NCBI GenBank assembly: GCA_037349105.1
Contig: JAYJMM010000103.1
Coordinates: 930,001 to 994,000, forward strand
Source of the DNA: Limnomonas spitsbergensis
Lineage: Eukaryota; Chlorophyta; Chlorophyceae; Chlamydomonadales
Direction of reading: 5' to 3'
DNA length: 64,000 nt
This document shows, piece after piece, positions 34,177 through 64,000 of this stretch (the stretch's first letter is position 1; every line of letters begins with the position of its first letter). The notes beneath the pieces were generated by a model. That model saw only the letters and a program-made list of their open reading frames with translations, was not told where the DNA came from and did not search any database. A program made the translations under genes and the position numbers.

Positions 34177-36229
34177 CCCGGGGATCTTCGCACCTTCCCC
34201 GGGTTTCTTTTGGTGTATTTTCTTTTTCTTGAACACAGCGCTCTTTAACTTTTCGAATACATATAGCCTACACCCGACGTTAAGTAAATTTTACTCACAT
34301 TGCTAATGCGCTCCTTTAAATCGAGGCCGCACTTGCGGCGGAAGACTGCGTAGCAACCCAGGCTGTGCATGCCGAGCGTCGGTATGTAGCATGGGTGGTT
34401 GGCCGGCGCAGTCAGGTCTCCCATAACTCGTACGTACCGCGAGGGGGGTATACAGTACGTACCGCAAGGGGGGTACTCATATGAACCCACGCATTTCGCT
34501 CTAACAGCGATCGCATAATTAACACATATATGTTCGCATATGTAACACGCTAAAATTGAGGCGTATTCCGGAGATCGGCGAATCGACTTCAGAGGAGGCA
34601 CAGGAGACACGAGAGGACCTCATCAAGCTCAGGAAGCGTGCGTCACTCGTATGGTATGGACGAGGTTCCAATTTAGTCGGGAAGGCCGCTGACTACTTCA
34701 ACGCTGGGGGGCTGAGCGCTTCGCCTTGCTGACAATCTGCCGGCGTGGGTAAAGAGCGCCTTCGAGGATTAAGTGCGGAACCTGTGAAGACACTGTAAAG
34801 AAGGCGCCTGAGCGAAGTTCACTCGCCCATTAGGGACGCTTAATGGTTTAGTGAGGTCCTAGATCTTTCAGGTCAGTGAGCTCCTAGAGCTTGCCAGCTT
34901 GGTGTTCAGGGGGAGATCATAGTCCCGAATCAGGCCAGACAACTAGCAGGGTTGGCACAGCTCATCCCTGCAGCATTTGAGCTAATTCATCAGAGGAAGG
35001 GTGGCATGAACAAGGGAGCTTTGAGGAGACGAAAGCATGGTGACATGAAGATCATCAGTGGCAGCATAAGTGGGAGTGAGGGAGATGACATTAGGGAGAG
35101 GCATTAGGGAGAGGCATTAGATGCATGTGTGTCTGACTCACCAGCCAGACCCAACTCGGGGAGGACAGAAGGGGCTGAAGAAGAAATTGGAGAGGGACAT
35201 TATGCTGAGTCCAACTCACCCCAACTCACCCCAACAAACAGCAAATCACCCCCCATGAATGCACTTGATCAGTGTTCCAGCTTGACTCGCACGCGCTCCC
35301 GGCTAGCTTTGAGGCCAGTCCTCCTTAGTGGGCAGGACCAACATCTTCAGATTTGTTGAAAATAGTCACTGTTGTTTGTGCTCAGAAGGGTTGATTCTGC
35401 TAAATTCATGTCATTGTGGCAACTAAATATTTGTGACAGCCCAGTCCCTCATTTGCCCTTGGGCGCGCGCTCCCGGCTAGCTTTGAGGCCAGTCCTCTAG
35501 TGGGCAGGACCAACCAGGGGGGGCCAACATTTTCAGAATTGATGGGGGAAGTCACTGTTTTTGTGTTCAAGAGGGCCAGAGCTGATTCTGCTAGATTCCG
35601 ATCATTGTGGCACTTTTTTTTGTGACAGCCCGGTCCCTCACTTTGCCCTTCGCCGTGCGTTCCCGGCTAGCTTTGAGGCCAGACCTTTAGGTTGAACGAG
35701 GACATCTGCTCTCGAACCTAGCTTTATTAGTATATGATAAGGGCATTTCCAAACTTTCATCATGAACTTCCGTAAATGTAGTTGGCTGACAGATGCGAAG
35801 TCCGATCAACATGCCATCATGGGTAGGTGGGCTGGTCATGACAGAAAAGTAAGAGCAGCTGGTCAGAAAGGTTGAATTAGGACATCTGCTCTCGAACCTA
35901 GCTAAATTAGTATATGATTAGGGCCTTTCCAAACTTCCATCATGAACATCCTTAGATGGAGTCGGCTGACAGATGCGAAATCAAATCAGCTTGCGATCAT
36001 GGGTAGGTGGGCTGGTCATAACATAAAAGTAAGAGCAGCTGGTCCTCTTTCATGAGCACCTCTGCTATGCTCCTCTGTGTCCAAATACACAGCCACACAG
36101 CCATCTCCTGCAAGGTCTTCTCAATCTGGACAGCAATCTAGAGCAGAATTACACAGCATGACTCAAGCCAGAAAGGCATGCATGGAGATGATGGAACCCA
36201 GCCCGCATTGACCGTAGCTGCACATTCCA

Positions 36230-37075
36230 CCTGAAGATAGAGGGAATCAGGGAGGGAGGTGGGCGGTGGCGCAGCATGCAGCAACGCATGAGGGGGGGGA
36301 GGGGGGCAGTGGCGCAGCCTGCAGGCAGCGCATTAGGGAGGGAGGTGGAAGGTGGCGCAGCATGCAGGCAGCGCGTTAGGGAGGGAGGTGGGCGGTGGCG
36401 CAGCATGCAGGCAGCGCATTAGGGAGGGAGGTGGGCGGTGGCGCAACATGCAGCAACGCATAAGGGGGGGAGGTGGGCTGTGGCGCAGCATGCAGGCAGC
36501 GCATTAGGGGGGGTAGGGCGGTGGCACAGCATGCAGGCAGCGCATTAGGGAGGGAGGTGGGCGGTGGCGCAGCATGCAGCAACGCATTAGGGGGGGAGGT
36601 GGACGGTGGCGCAGCATGCAGCAACGCATTAGGGGGGGGAGGGGGGCGGTGGCGCAGCAGGCAGGCAGCGCATTAGGGGGGGTAGGGCGGTGGCGCAGCA
36701 TGCAGGCAGCGCATTAGGGAGCGAGGTGGGCGGTGGCGCAGCATGCAGCAACGCATTAGGGAGCGAGGTGGGCGGTGGTGCAGCATGCAGCAACGCATTA
36801 GGGAGGGAGGTGGGCGGTGGCGCAACAAGCAGGCGGGGCGTTAGGGAGGGAGGGGGGCGGTGGTGCAGCATGCAGGCAGCTTGTTAAGGTGGGAGGGGGT
36901 CGGTGGTGCAGTATGCGGGCAGCGCATACCAGGGGTGGGGGGAGGGAGGTGATGGTGCAATAGGTGGTGAGAGAGTCCGCCCTGCAGCATGTAGGCTGCG
37001 CATGTCAGGAGGTCAGGGGTGAGGCGGTGCAACATGCAAGAAGCACATGCCTGGAGGTCAGGGTGCGGTGGTTCT
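36230..37075. repeat. GGTGGCGCAGCATGCAGGCA minisatellite
   Basis: About 16 degenerate units of 45-60 bp containing GGTGGCGCAGCATGCAG and GCGCATTAGGGAGGGAGG. Pro/Cys-rich minus-strand frames are artefacts. Confidence 0.88.
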
Positions 37076-37530
37076 GCATTGATTAGTCACACCATGTAGC
37101 TGGAGCACTTGGAATGCTGGGGAAGCAACACAGCGCGGAGGGGCCAATAGCCGTCGACCTCCTCAACATCATCGCCGCTCCTGCCACCAAGCGATCCAGG
37201 TTCTGAAGCGCGACGCAGACCCAAGGGCAGCAGTTCATGGTACCTATTAAACGTGGGCGCCAGTGGGGGGTGGAGCTTTCCTGCTGTCACTGAGCGAGCG
37301 AGACTTATCTTTTTGTCGCGAGGATGCTTTCAATGAGTTAGGTCCATATCAAATACACACGCATATATAAATTAATTGCGAGATCGCTTTTAGTGCGAAA
37401 GGCGTGGGTTCACATTAGTATCCCCCCTGCGGTACATACTGTATGCCCCCCTCGTGGTACATACGAGTTATGGGAGACCTGACTGGCCGGCGAGAGATGT
37501 CATCGGCCCCCAATTCGCAGCGAGTGCAAT

Positions 37531-37937
37531 AACTTTTCGAATACACATCGCCTACACCCGACGCTGAGTGAATTATAATCACATTGTTAATGCGCATCTT
37601 TTGATCGCCTGCCCGGTGCCTGCTGAGCGTCGTGAACCGTCCAGGCCGGCATAGTAGGTTCTTGTGACGCGTGTTTGTGGATTTTTTTGAAGTCGCTTTT
37701 TTTTCTAGGCACACATTATTTACAGACTCCCATAAAGGAGATCCCTAAAAATCCACAAACACGCGCCACAAGAACCTACTATGCCGACGCGACGGCTCAC
37801 GACGCTCCGCAGGCACCGGGGTGGGTTGCTACGTAGCCTTCTGCCGCAAGGGCGCCTTCGATCAAAAGGAAGCGCATTAAAAATGTGATTCTATCGTGCA
37901 CAACGTCGGGTGTAGGCGATATGTATTCGAAAAGCTT
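37531..37937. repeat. Large palindrome, arms about 160-190 bp, spacer about 58 bp
   Basis: Left arm from ACTTTTCGAATACACATCGC to CGTGTTTGTGGATTTTT; right arm is its diverged complement ending in ATATGTATTCGAAAAGC. The arms share GCATAGTAGGTTCTTGTG. Confidence 0.8.
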
Positions 37938-38632
37938 TTGGGCCGCGCGGCGATGACACCTCTCGCCCGCCACCGATAATACCGTACGGGTGTCAGCCGC
38001 TTATAGCCTAGCACCGACGACACAGATCAAGCGGAGGTCGCAAGTTCGACACCTGTCGTTCGATACCTGCCGTCAGAAAAGTTATCGCAGGCCATGCGTC
38101 ATCGCACTGACACGTACATGGTTGTTCGCACCCGACAGATGATAACAAGCCTGAAAAACAGTGAAGGGTTCAAGAAGAAGAAAAGACACCAAAATACACT
38201 CGGGGAAGGTGCAAAGATCCCCGATTCCCCGGTTTTTTTTTAAATATATTTATAAAACAATGAGATAGTTTAGGGGAGAATATGTTTAGCTTTGTGACCA
38301 TGTTTCAAAAATCGCTCAATGCCCAACCGCTGAACGCGAAGTCTGGAAAAATGGAATGCATATCTGAAATGTGTTACCATCCTGGGCGGAAGATTGGCGG
38401 GAGAGCTGAGGGCGGATTAGCTCGCAAGGCACGGTTATCTGCACCCTATATTCTGCACCTCAAACCCTTCAACATAAGCCTGGCACCCTAACAAGTAACA
38501 ACTATACCCTTCGCCCTTAATCCCAGGCCAAGCACCCTGAAACAGTGAAACCTACACCCTAAAACCTGCACTCTTAACCCTTCACCCGAAGCCCTAGACC
38601 CTGTACCCTAAACCCTGTATCGTAAGCCTTGC

Positions 38633-39202
38633 ATGGGAGGGGACATCGTCATGGCAGACCTGGGGACGGCCGAGAAGTGTGAGAGAGCAAGAGCACCAGC
38701 CATGCTGATGAATAAAGTCCCCTCGTACTTAATCCCCCACGTTGCGGCACCAACACTTGGAGCCGTCCAAATGAAAACGAAAATGCAGCTTGGCATGTTG
38801 TTGATGCAAACTACAGGACAAAAGAAGGACTTTGTAGTTCACATTGGGAAATTTAAGTATTGCAGAGACACTGAGCATGTGGACCAGTTAAAAGCTTGCG
38901 TAAACCAGCACACTGACCTCGTTGAGCTACTGATCTTGAACGGGCACCAACGAAACAATATAAACAATATTCCAATCTTGATCGGCACATCGGGCACTAT
39001 TTATAATAAGCACACAATTGAAGCCATGATGTCTATAGGGATCACCGCGTACCAGGCTAAGAAATGCACCCAGAAAATGCATGTCCATTCGATAAAACTC
39101 TTGCATAGCATAGTACAAACCAGACGCAGACTCGAATATTTTTCCGCCACAATGCCTGTCACTGGGCCAATAAAGCACACCCATAAGAGAAAACCACCGT
39201 GA
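38633..39202 (+). pseudogene. C-terminal fragment of a retroelement reverse-transcriptase ORF
   Basis: A 189-codon frame contains a block KFKYCRDTEHVDQLKACV, then IPILIGTSGTIYNKHT, MSIGITAYQAKKCTQKMHVH and IVQTRRRLEYF. This resembles the segment after the reverse-transcriptase domain of LINE-like elements, where a hydrophobic strand, IGxxGTIY and a TRRxLE motif recur. No RT catalytic YxDD lies in frame upstream, so the copy is 5'-truncated. It is immediately followed by the retroposon tail at 39224-39320, as expected for a LINE 3' end. Confidence 0.5.
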
Positions 39203-39223
39203 GGAAGTTGCTTCTTTCTTATT

Positions 39224-39320
39224 GCCACATGGTAACGGCGTGGATGTGGCTACGGCCCCAAGCTGCGTTGCTTCCTTAACCTCCACGCCCTAATATGGCG
39301 TAGCTTTCTTTCTTTCTTCC
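39224..39320 (+). mobile_element. LINE-type 3' tail with pyrimidine-rich simple repeat
   Basis: The block (TGGTAACGGCGTGGATGTGG, later CTTCCTTAACCTCCACG, then GGCGTAG and TTTC repeats) lies directly after the RT fragment. Related tails occur at 48215-48290 (+), 57575-57665 (-), 58033-58130 (-) and 62905-63000 (-). Confidence 0.55.
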
Positions 39321-41488
39321 TGCACCCTCAAACCTCCAATTCGACCCTGCCCACTTTTGTACCTCTTCCTCACATGCTCGTGCCGTTCTCCTTGGTAACC
39401 CACCGTGATCCCTTATTCCCTTGCCCACACCTCCATCCATGTGTCTGCTTGATTACGGTGACCTAGTGTCAGACTGTCAGGGAGCAGTTCTAGGGGCGGG
39501 GGTAAGCGGGTCATGAAAATGGGACTGGAGGGGGTGCGTGTTGCTTGTAACTCTACTCGCGGGTATGCATGAAGACACATATTTTCCTCGACTTCTCGAT
39601 GTTCAGTTGTCTCACGACAGGCCTTTCATTCGTGCCCTCTCGTTTTCAGATGCCCTGTGAGGTTCACATCGTCGTGATCATTCACCTAGCCACTGTTATG
39701 TACTGCTTGTCATCGCCGTAGATTACACCATATGTGACCCCACGATGCCACCACGCACGTCGCCCCAGGTTCGCCACCGTACGGCGCCGAACGTAACCAT
39801 ACCTTACGCCATGTCCATACTTCATCATACTGCCTCGGGAATAGTACCAGGGGATTAATAACACCTGAGGCAGGTCTGGGGGTATCCCTCTAGAGTCCAG
39901 AGGCAGATATGGGGGCAGATCTGGGGGGCAAACGTGGTATTTTTTTTACAGTACTGCCAGGGCCGCAGCGTGTGGGTGGCCATCTGTGCGCCGTACCTCC
40001 AAATCTCATCGATGCCCCTCGCGGATCGTATGTCAAATTTGCAGTGCCTTGCTCCCCCCATCTCTCGACAGCCTGGCATGCCCATCATAGTAGCCCCATG
40101 GCCTTGATTGCCCGTTAGTGGTAATCGCGCCTGCTGCACAACAAAACCGCATAGCCTACCTCATCCTCGTCTCCACCGAGTATCCATGCGGGGTGGGCAT
40201 TCATTGTAGTATCAGCAGGCAGGCTTCCAGCATGCCGTGTACTCCTTCTTCCCCGACCATGCTCCGCGCCACGTGTCGCTAGCTGATACTTATCGCAGTA
40301 CCTGATCTGCTGCTGCTGCTGAAATTGCGGGAGCCGTTGCGGAAGCTATTTTCACTCTTCCGTCCCCTGCTGCTGCTAGTCGGGGGGACACCAGGTGCGT
40401 AATCCGGTGCTGCGTGCAACTACCACTGCCGCTGCGGCTAGCATAGTGTTGTCTTTCACAAGGCGCATAAAGGGACGTCGGTCCCTTCATTCGTCGCTGC
40501 GAGTAGCTGCAGATCCGACCAGTATACGGGGGCACGTGTGCGACATGGCAGAGTATTGCTGCACTATATTGCTGCACTATATTGCTGCACTATATTGCTG
40601 CACTATATTGCTGCATTATATTGCTGCACTATATTGCTGCACTATATTGCTGCACTATATTGCTGCACTATATTGCTGCACTATATTGCTGCACTATATT
40701 GCTGCACTATATTGCTGCACTATATTGCTGCACTATATTGCTGCATTATTGCTGTGTGTTGTTGCGGCGAAGATCCTGTCTGATGCTTGCTCGGACTTTG
40801 TCAGATCGAATCTGCAATTGTTGTTGCTTGGGGGAGGGGTGCATGCATGTGAGTGCTCAACATACATAGCGCCCACTCATCTACATCTGATGCTGCCACA
40901 TGCTGCAAGGAACCTGTAACATATGCCGATGGGTAGTGAACGGCTGGCAACACCTGCCAATGCCGACTAGTTGCTGCTATTAAGATAGGCACCGACGGAA
41001 AGCTTGAAGGTTACCATTGTCGTCGAGGTCGGCCGAACAATTGGATATTGCGGATGGAGTCGGTGGCTGATTGAGTACCGATCCCCGAAGCATTCTATAC
41101 TTAATTTTGTGCATATAATCTGCGCATCAGGAGATGCCGCTGTGCATCTTGTTGCTGGTGACGATACAGCAACACAAACATTCGCTGACCCATCACGTTC
41201 CACCCAACTGGATCCTCACAGGCAACATATCAGGGGAAACTGCTGCCAAGAGGAAAAACTTAGACCAGGCCGCTCGTCTTATTCCGCAAGCCACTACGCC
41301 GCCCATGGCGGAGCCGATGCACAAGCAGGGAAGGAGCAGAAGCGGCGGTGCGTGCAGCCAGCCCACCAGCAGCAACAACCACAGCTACAGCCACAGCAGT
41401 TCCGATGGACAACTAGTACAACTAGCGGGCAGCAACAGCCACAGCAGCAGACCGGACGGGCAGCACATGAGCAGTAGCTGCCAGAAGA
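39321..41488. other. No confident gene; repeat tract and Gln/Ser-rich frames
   Basis: Contains a 13-bp repeat (40553-40750) and CAG-rich plus frames near 41340-41480 that could be 5' exon material of the cyclase. A minus-strand stretch at 39960-40050 (DIRSARGIDEIWRYGAQM) is exon-like but unplaced. Confidence 0.3.
40553..40750. repeat. 13-bp tandem repeat ATTGCTGCACTAT, about 15 units
   Basis: Nearly perfect units; since 13 is not a multiple of 3, all plus frames translate to related Cys/Leu/His/Tyr-rich peptides. Confidence 0.95.
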
Positions 41489-60509
<19,021 letters not shown>

Positions 60510-63500
60510 ACGACAGGCTCGCACATGAGTAACATGACCGGTGGCACCCGCACACTCATGGAACTCGCACACCGGTGGCACCCACCCAACATGACTGATG
60601 GCACCCGCACACTGGTGGCACCCGCACACCGGTGGCACCCACCCAACATGACCGGTGGCACCTGCACACTGGTGGCACCCGCACACCGGTGGCACCCACC
60701 CAACATGACCGTCGGCACCCGCACACATGTTAATTGTGGTCGCGAGGATGCCCAATAGACGATGGGATCTCCCAAGAGATTTTCCCAACCGAACTGCGAG
60801 GGCGCTCAAGGGAGGATCTCCGAGTTTCGTTCGCAGTGACGGGCTGGTCGGCGAGGACTGGCCATAACAGCAATCGTTCGAATAAATCTGTGGACTGGGG
60901 GGCAGTCCGAGAGCACAGGCATGCAATTCAATTCCCGCGTGGAAGGGCAAGCAGCAAGTAGCAAGCGGCAAGCAGCAAGCAGCAAGCGGCAAGCAGCAAG
61001 CAGCAAGCAGCAAGCAGCAAGCGGCAAGCAGCAAGCGGCAAGCAGCAAGCGGCAAGCGGCAAGCAGCAAGCGGCAAGCAGAAAGTAACAATCGGCAAGCA
61101 GCAAGCAGCAAGCGGCACTGTTTTTGAAAACTTGCATCCCACCATCCATCCATTTATCCGGCGACATGTGCCCAGTCTATGCAGATGGCCCAGGGGGTGC
61201 TGATGGCCCAGTTTTTGCCACGTGCTCGGTTTGTGCCGCTTGCCCAGCGACCTGTGCCCAGCCTGTGCAGATGGCGCAGGTGGTGCGGATGGACCAGTTT
61301 GTGAGGATGGCCTAGGGTGTGTGCCGCTTGCCCAGCGACCTGTGCCCAGTTTGTGTGGATGGCCTAGGTGTTCCAGATGGCCCGGTTTGTGTGGATGGCC
61401 CGGTTTGTGTGGATGGCCTAGGTGTTCCAGATAGCCCAGTTTGTGTAGATGGCCTAGGTGTTCCAGATGGCCCATGTGGTGTGGCTGGCCCCAAGCCTAG
61501 TCTACCTCCAGATTGTGCCCCAAGTTTTCCAGCCCTGAGTAGGAACAGTAGAACGATTATCATCATTTCCGATTGGTTCTCGGTTGTTCAAATCACCAAC
61601 TGTCCACCAAAAAGTCTGCTTACTATCCAGGGAGCAACACTGTCGGTATCCAGAGGATGTGTAGTTGCATTTGGATGTGTCTGGACACCTAGTTGGACAT
61701 TTATGTTTTCCCTGAAGGGCTGAGTGGGCTCGAGCTCGCGTCAAAAAGCGTCGCTCCGCTGGATCGCGCTCTTCTTTATGAGTTTCGGTGAGATTCTTTG
61801 GTTTTACAGTAGTTAGCTTTGCGGGAGCTACTCACGCACCTCACATCTCCATGGCGTGCCTCTTATTGGAAGGTTTTGCAAATGCTGAAATGTTGCAAGA
61901 GCTCCACACGACCGCTGCCCGTTAAATAGATCTCTGCGTTCTTGAGCACCGTATGATCTGAAATTCCCATCCGGGTGAGAGAAGGGCCATTAGCTGGGGT
62001 CTTGACAGTGCGGGGTATAGAGTACGGGGATCACCAATGATCACTCGTAGTCTGGGGTATGGGTGTGGGGTACGTTTTTTTTTTTTTTTTACGGATTTTT
62101 ATTCCAATACCACTGTGAAGTTTTACAGTCCAGCAGAGCATCGCATTTGATCCATGGGGAGGGTGAGGCTAGGACAGCGAGCGAGAACCAGAACCCCTTG
62201 TCATTGGTTGTGTGAGGTGCAGGGTATGGGGTTTAAGACTGGCCGATGGTTGTATAGCGTATAGGGTATAGGATTTTCATTCCTATGCCGCGGGTCACTT
62301 GTCGTCTTATAGTATGTTTGGAACGGTGCATACCCGCTGGGCATTGTTCAGCCACGCGGGGCTGGTAGGGAATGCTAGTATGTTTTGTGCTTTGGGGTCT
62401 GTCCTAGTCTGGTAATGCCGGAATCGTATGCATGTTATTCTAGCTTATGCATCGCCTGTCCAGGTTGGCGGGCATCTAAACCTGTCATTAATTATCGCAT
62501 GCTTTTAAAGACTGTTAACCTTCAGGAAACGTATTCGGTGGCCTCAAAGACTGGCTGTTCAATCGAAAAGAGGAAATGGCCATACTTTCGTACGAAATAT
62601 TTCGTACGGAAAGGGTTGCATCCATTGTCGTACTACATTTCCATTAGCCTGGAAGTTGCTTAAGAAAGAATAGGCTTTGTAGGCTGGCAGTTCAGTGGGA
62701 ATATATTAATGGCCATAGCACAGCTTTGGGTACTTCATACGGATAGGGGTGCGTCCTTCGCTGTACTCCATATCAATTAGCGTGAAAATTGCTCAATACA
62801 GAGAACTAATAAGCAAGGTCGTTTGAAGTGTGTGTGTTTTATGCCACTAGCAGTAGAATGGACACGATTTGGGCCCAACGCTCCACCTCTGATGCTTGCA
62901 TAAAAGAAAGAAAAAGAACTACGCACCCCTAGATGCGTACGTGTTAAGAGAACAGCGCAGATCAGGGCCGAAGCCACATCCGCACCGCATTGAGGACTTG
63001 GCCACATGGGCATCCAACAGTACAGCTGGGAGAGGAAGGAAACAGGGAAATAAATAGAGGGGAAAAACTAGAAATGTGAAGGCCGAAATCAAAGAAATTT
63101 GGGTCCGGCCCAGCCATAGAGTCTAGCCCACAAAAATACTCGACCTCATCCTACCAGCCGTTCAAAAGTATGGGCATGCCGTACCGGTAGGGCATACAAA
63201 GTGGCCACTTCGATTCCCCTCTACGCGCAGCCTAGTACAATCATCCGATTTCGACGTCTATGCCGGTAATAATTATCGATTTAACATAACCCGGTAAAAG
63301 TACGATGGCAATGGACGTTTGCGGGTGGTCTGCTAGACAGATGGATACCCTGAATAGAAAAATGAAAATAGGAGGTAAGGAAAGTGAAAGTGTGGAACCA
63401 ATGTTGCCCCATCCAGGGCACTTAAGCGATCAGCAGCAGGGTCAAGATCGGGGTAGCAGCCATTCGCCAGCCAAGTAATAGCCTGGCCATAGACTGGCAA

Positions 63501-64000
63501 TAGACTATCCATGGATTGGCCGTAGACTGGCTATAGACTGTCCTGGATTCATGCAAGTTTCATGAATCTTGGCCGGTCTCTTATTTTTGCCTGGACTCGA
63601 CATTGTGTAAGGCTATGTACCGCTCTGATAAACAGTGTGAGGCTGGTTGCCCAACCCTAGGCGCAAATAAAGTAAGACCTTACGAGCCTACGAGGGGGAG
63701 CAGACACCCATACAACTGGTAGACCCCATCACAGAAATGCATGGAGCTAGACGAGAGTTTCCCAATACCTTTTATTTTTGCTTTTTGGCCTAACGGTGAC
63801 CAAGGTACAGAGGGATTAATAAGGATTTCGAAAACTGAACTAACAATTATTTGAAAAGTAATATTTAAACCCGAGGGGGGGGATGCAAAAAAAAGTTTAA
63901 CACCCTATCCTCGAAAGTTGTAGAGCTTGACACGAGCTTTCCATATCTGGTCTTAACATTATTTTTGGCCCAGGGGGCTTGGATATATGGAGGGGCAAAG
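60510..64000. other. Gene-free repeat-rich right flank
   Basis: Contains CACCGGTGGCACCCAC repeats (60540-60730), GCAAGCAGCAAGCGGCAAGC (60945-61125), GATGGCCCAGGTGT-type units (61170-61490), a 16-base T run (about 62077), a roughly 125-bp duplication (62547-62668 and 62684-62805), a retroposon tail (62905-63000) and ATAGACTGGC repeats (63480-63545). No exon supported; a 92-codon plus frame at 62385 overlaps the duplication. Confidence 0.4.
62905..63000 (-). mobile_element. LINE/SINE-type retroposon tail copy
   Basis: The minus strand carries GCGGATGTGGCTTCGGCCC, GCGCTGTTCTCTTAACACG and a TTTTTCTTTC end, matching the family above. Confidence 0.5.

Larger units (their letters stand above)
34177..38246. 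mobile_element. Composite inverted-repeat (foldback-like) element
   Basis: Outer inverted segments (CGGGGATCTTCGCACCTTCC at 34179, complement near 38200) and a second inverted pair (about 34400-34545 versus 37340-37495, sharing CTCCCATAACTCGTACGTAC) enclose about 4 kb. A third large inverted repeat (37531-37688 versus 37747-37937) abuts the right side; its left arm also matches 34247-34420. The interior has a broken frame near 34555-34720 (EEAQETREDLIKLRKRASL) and tandem repeats. No transposase was recognised. Confidence 0.55.

Noticed and set aside
39855..40139. Minus-strand frame with DIRSARGIDEIWRYGAQM
   Set aside because: Looks exon-like, but has no clean splice pair, no neighbouring exons and no family match from memory.
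62385..62663. 92-codon plus frame
   Set aside because: Overlaps a tandem duplication and shows no recognisable domain or conserved motif.

Overview
The window is nuclear eukaryotic DNA, most likely from a green-lineage alga. The genes are split into many short exons with GT-AG introns. TTTAGGG-type telomere-like tracts are scattered throughout. The best-resolved gene is a plant-type kelch acyl-CoA-binding protein. A prasinophyte or other chlorophyte is my guess; no species can be fixed from the sequence. Most long open frames are artefacts of tandem repeats, so the genes were rebuilt exon by exon from splice sites, reading-frame phase and family motifs.

Layout. 1-4.3 kb: dispersed short repeats and a G-rich minisatellite. 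4.38-22.70 kb, minus strand: a 17-exon gene for a class IV acyl-CoA-binding protein (ACB domain, six kelch-like blades, C-terminal coiled coil; about 667 aa), whose introns are filled with tandem repeats. 23.18-27.66 kb, plus strand: a five-exon gene for a DUF493/YbeD-like protein with a plastid-targeting-like N terminus. It is divergent from the first gene and separated from it by about 480 bp. 27.7-30.6 kb: intergenic, with a foldback MITE-like element and a 46-bp tandem array. 30.6-33.3 kb, minus: a decayed Helitron-like Rep/helicase region and unidentified exons. 34.2-38.2 kb: an inverted-repeat composite element. 38.6-39.3 kb: a reverse-transcriptase-like C-terminal fragment and LINE tail. 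41.5-60.5 kb, plus: a multi-exon membrane class III nucleotide cyclase, probably a guanylate cyclase. Its introns hold a 37/39-bp satellite, a 1.6-kb pure tetranucleotide tract and a complete tRNA-derived SINE. 60.5-64 kb: repeats and retroposon tails.

The most striking observation cuts across all three real genes. Many introns contain tandem arrays whose unit spans an exon-intron junction. The unit carries the last or first 20-60 bases of the exon, the splice site and some intron. Donor 'echoes' lie 3' of the exon and acceptor 'echoes' lie 5' of it. The copy adjoining the exon is intact and the others are decayed. This suggests that introns here grow by junction-spanning tandem duplication. 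It leaves each gene with many cryptic splice sites.

Functionally, the three genes (acyl-CoA binding, a small plastid-type DUF493 protein, cyclic-nucleotide signalling) have no evident joint pathway. The first two may share a bidirectional promoter.
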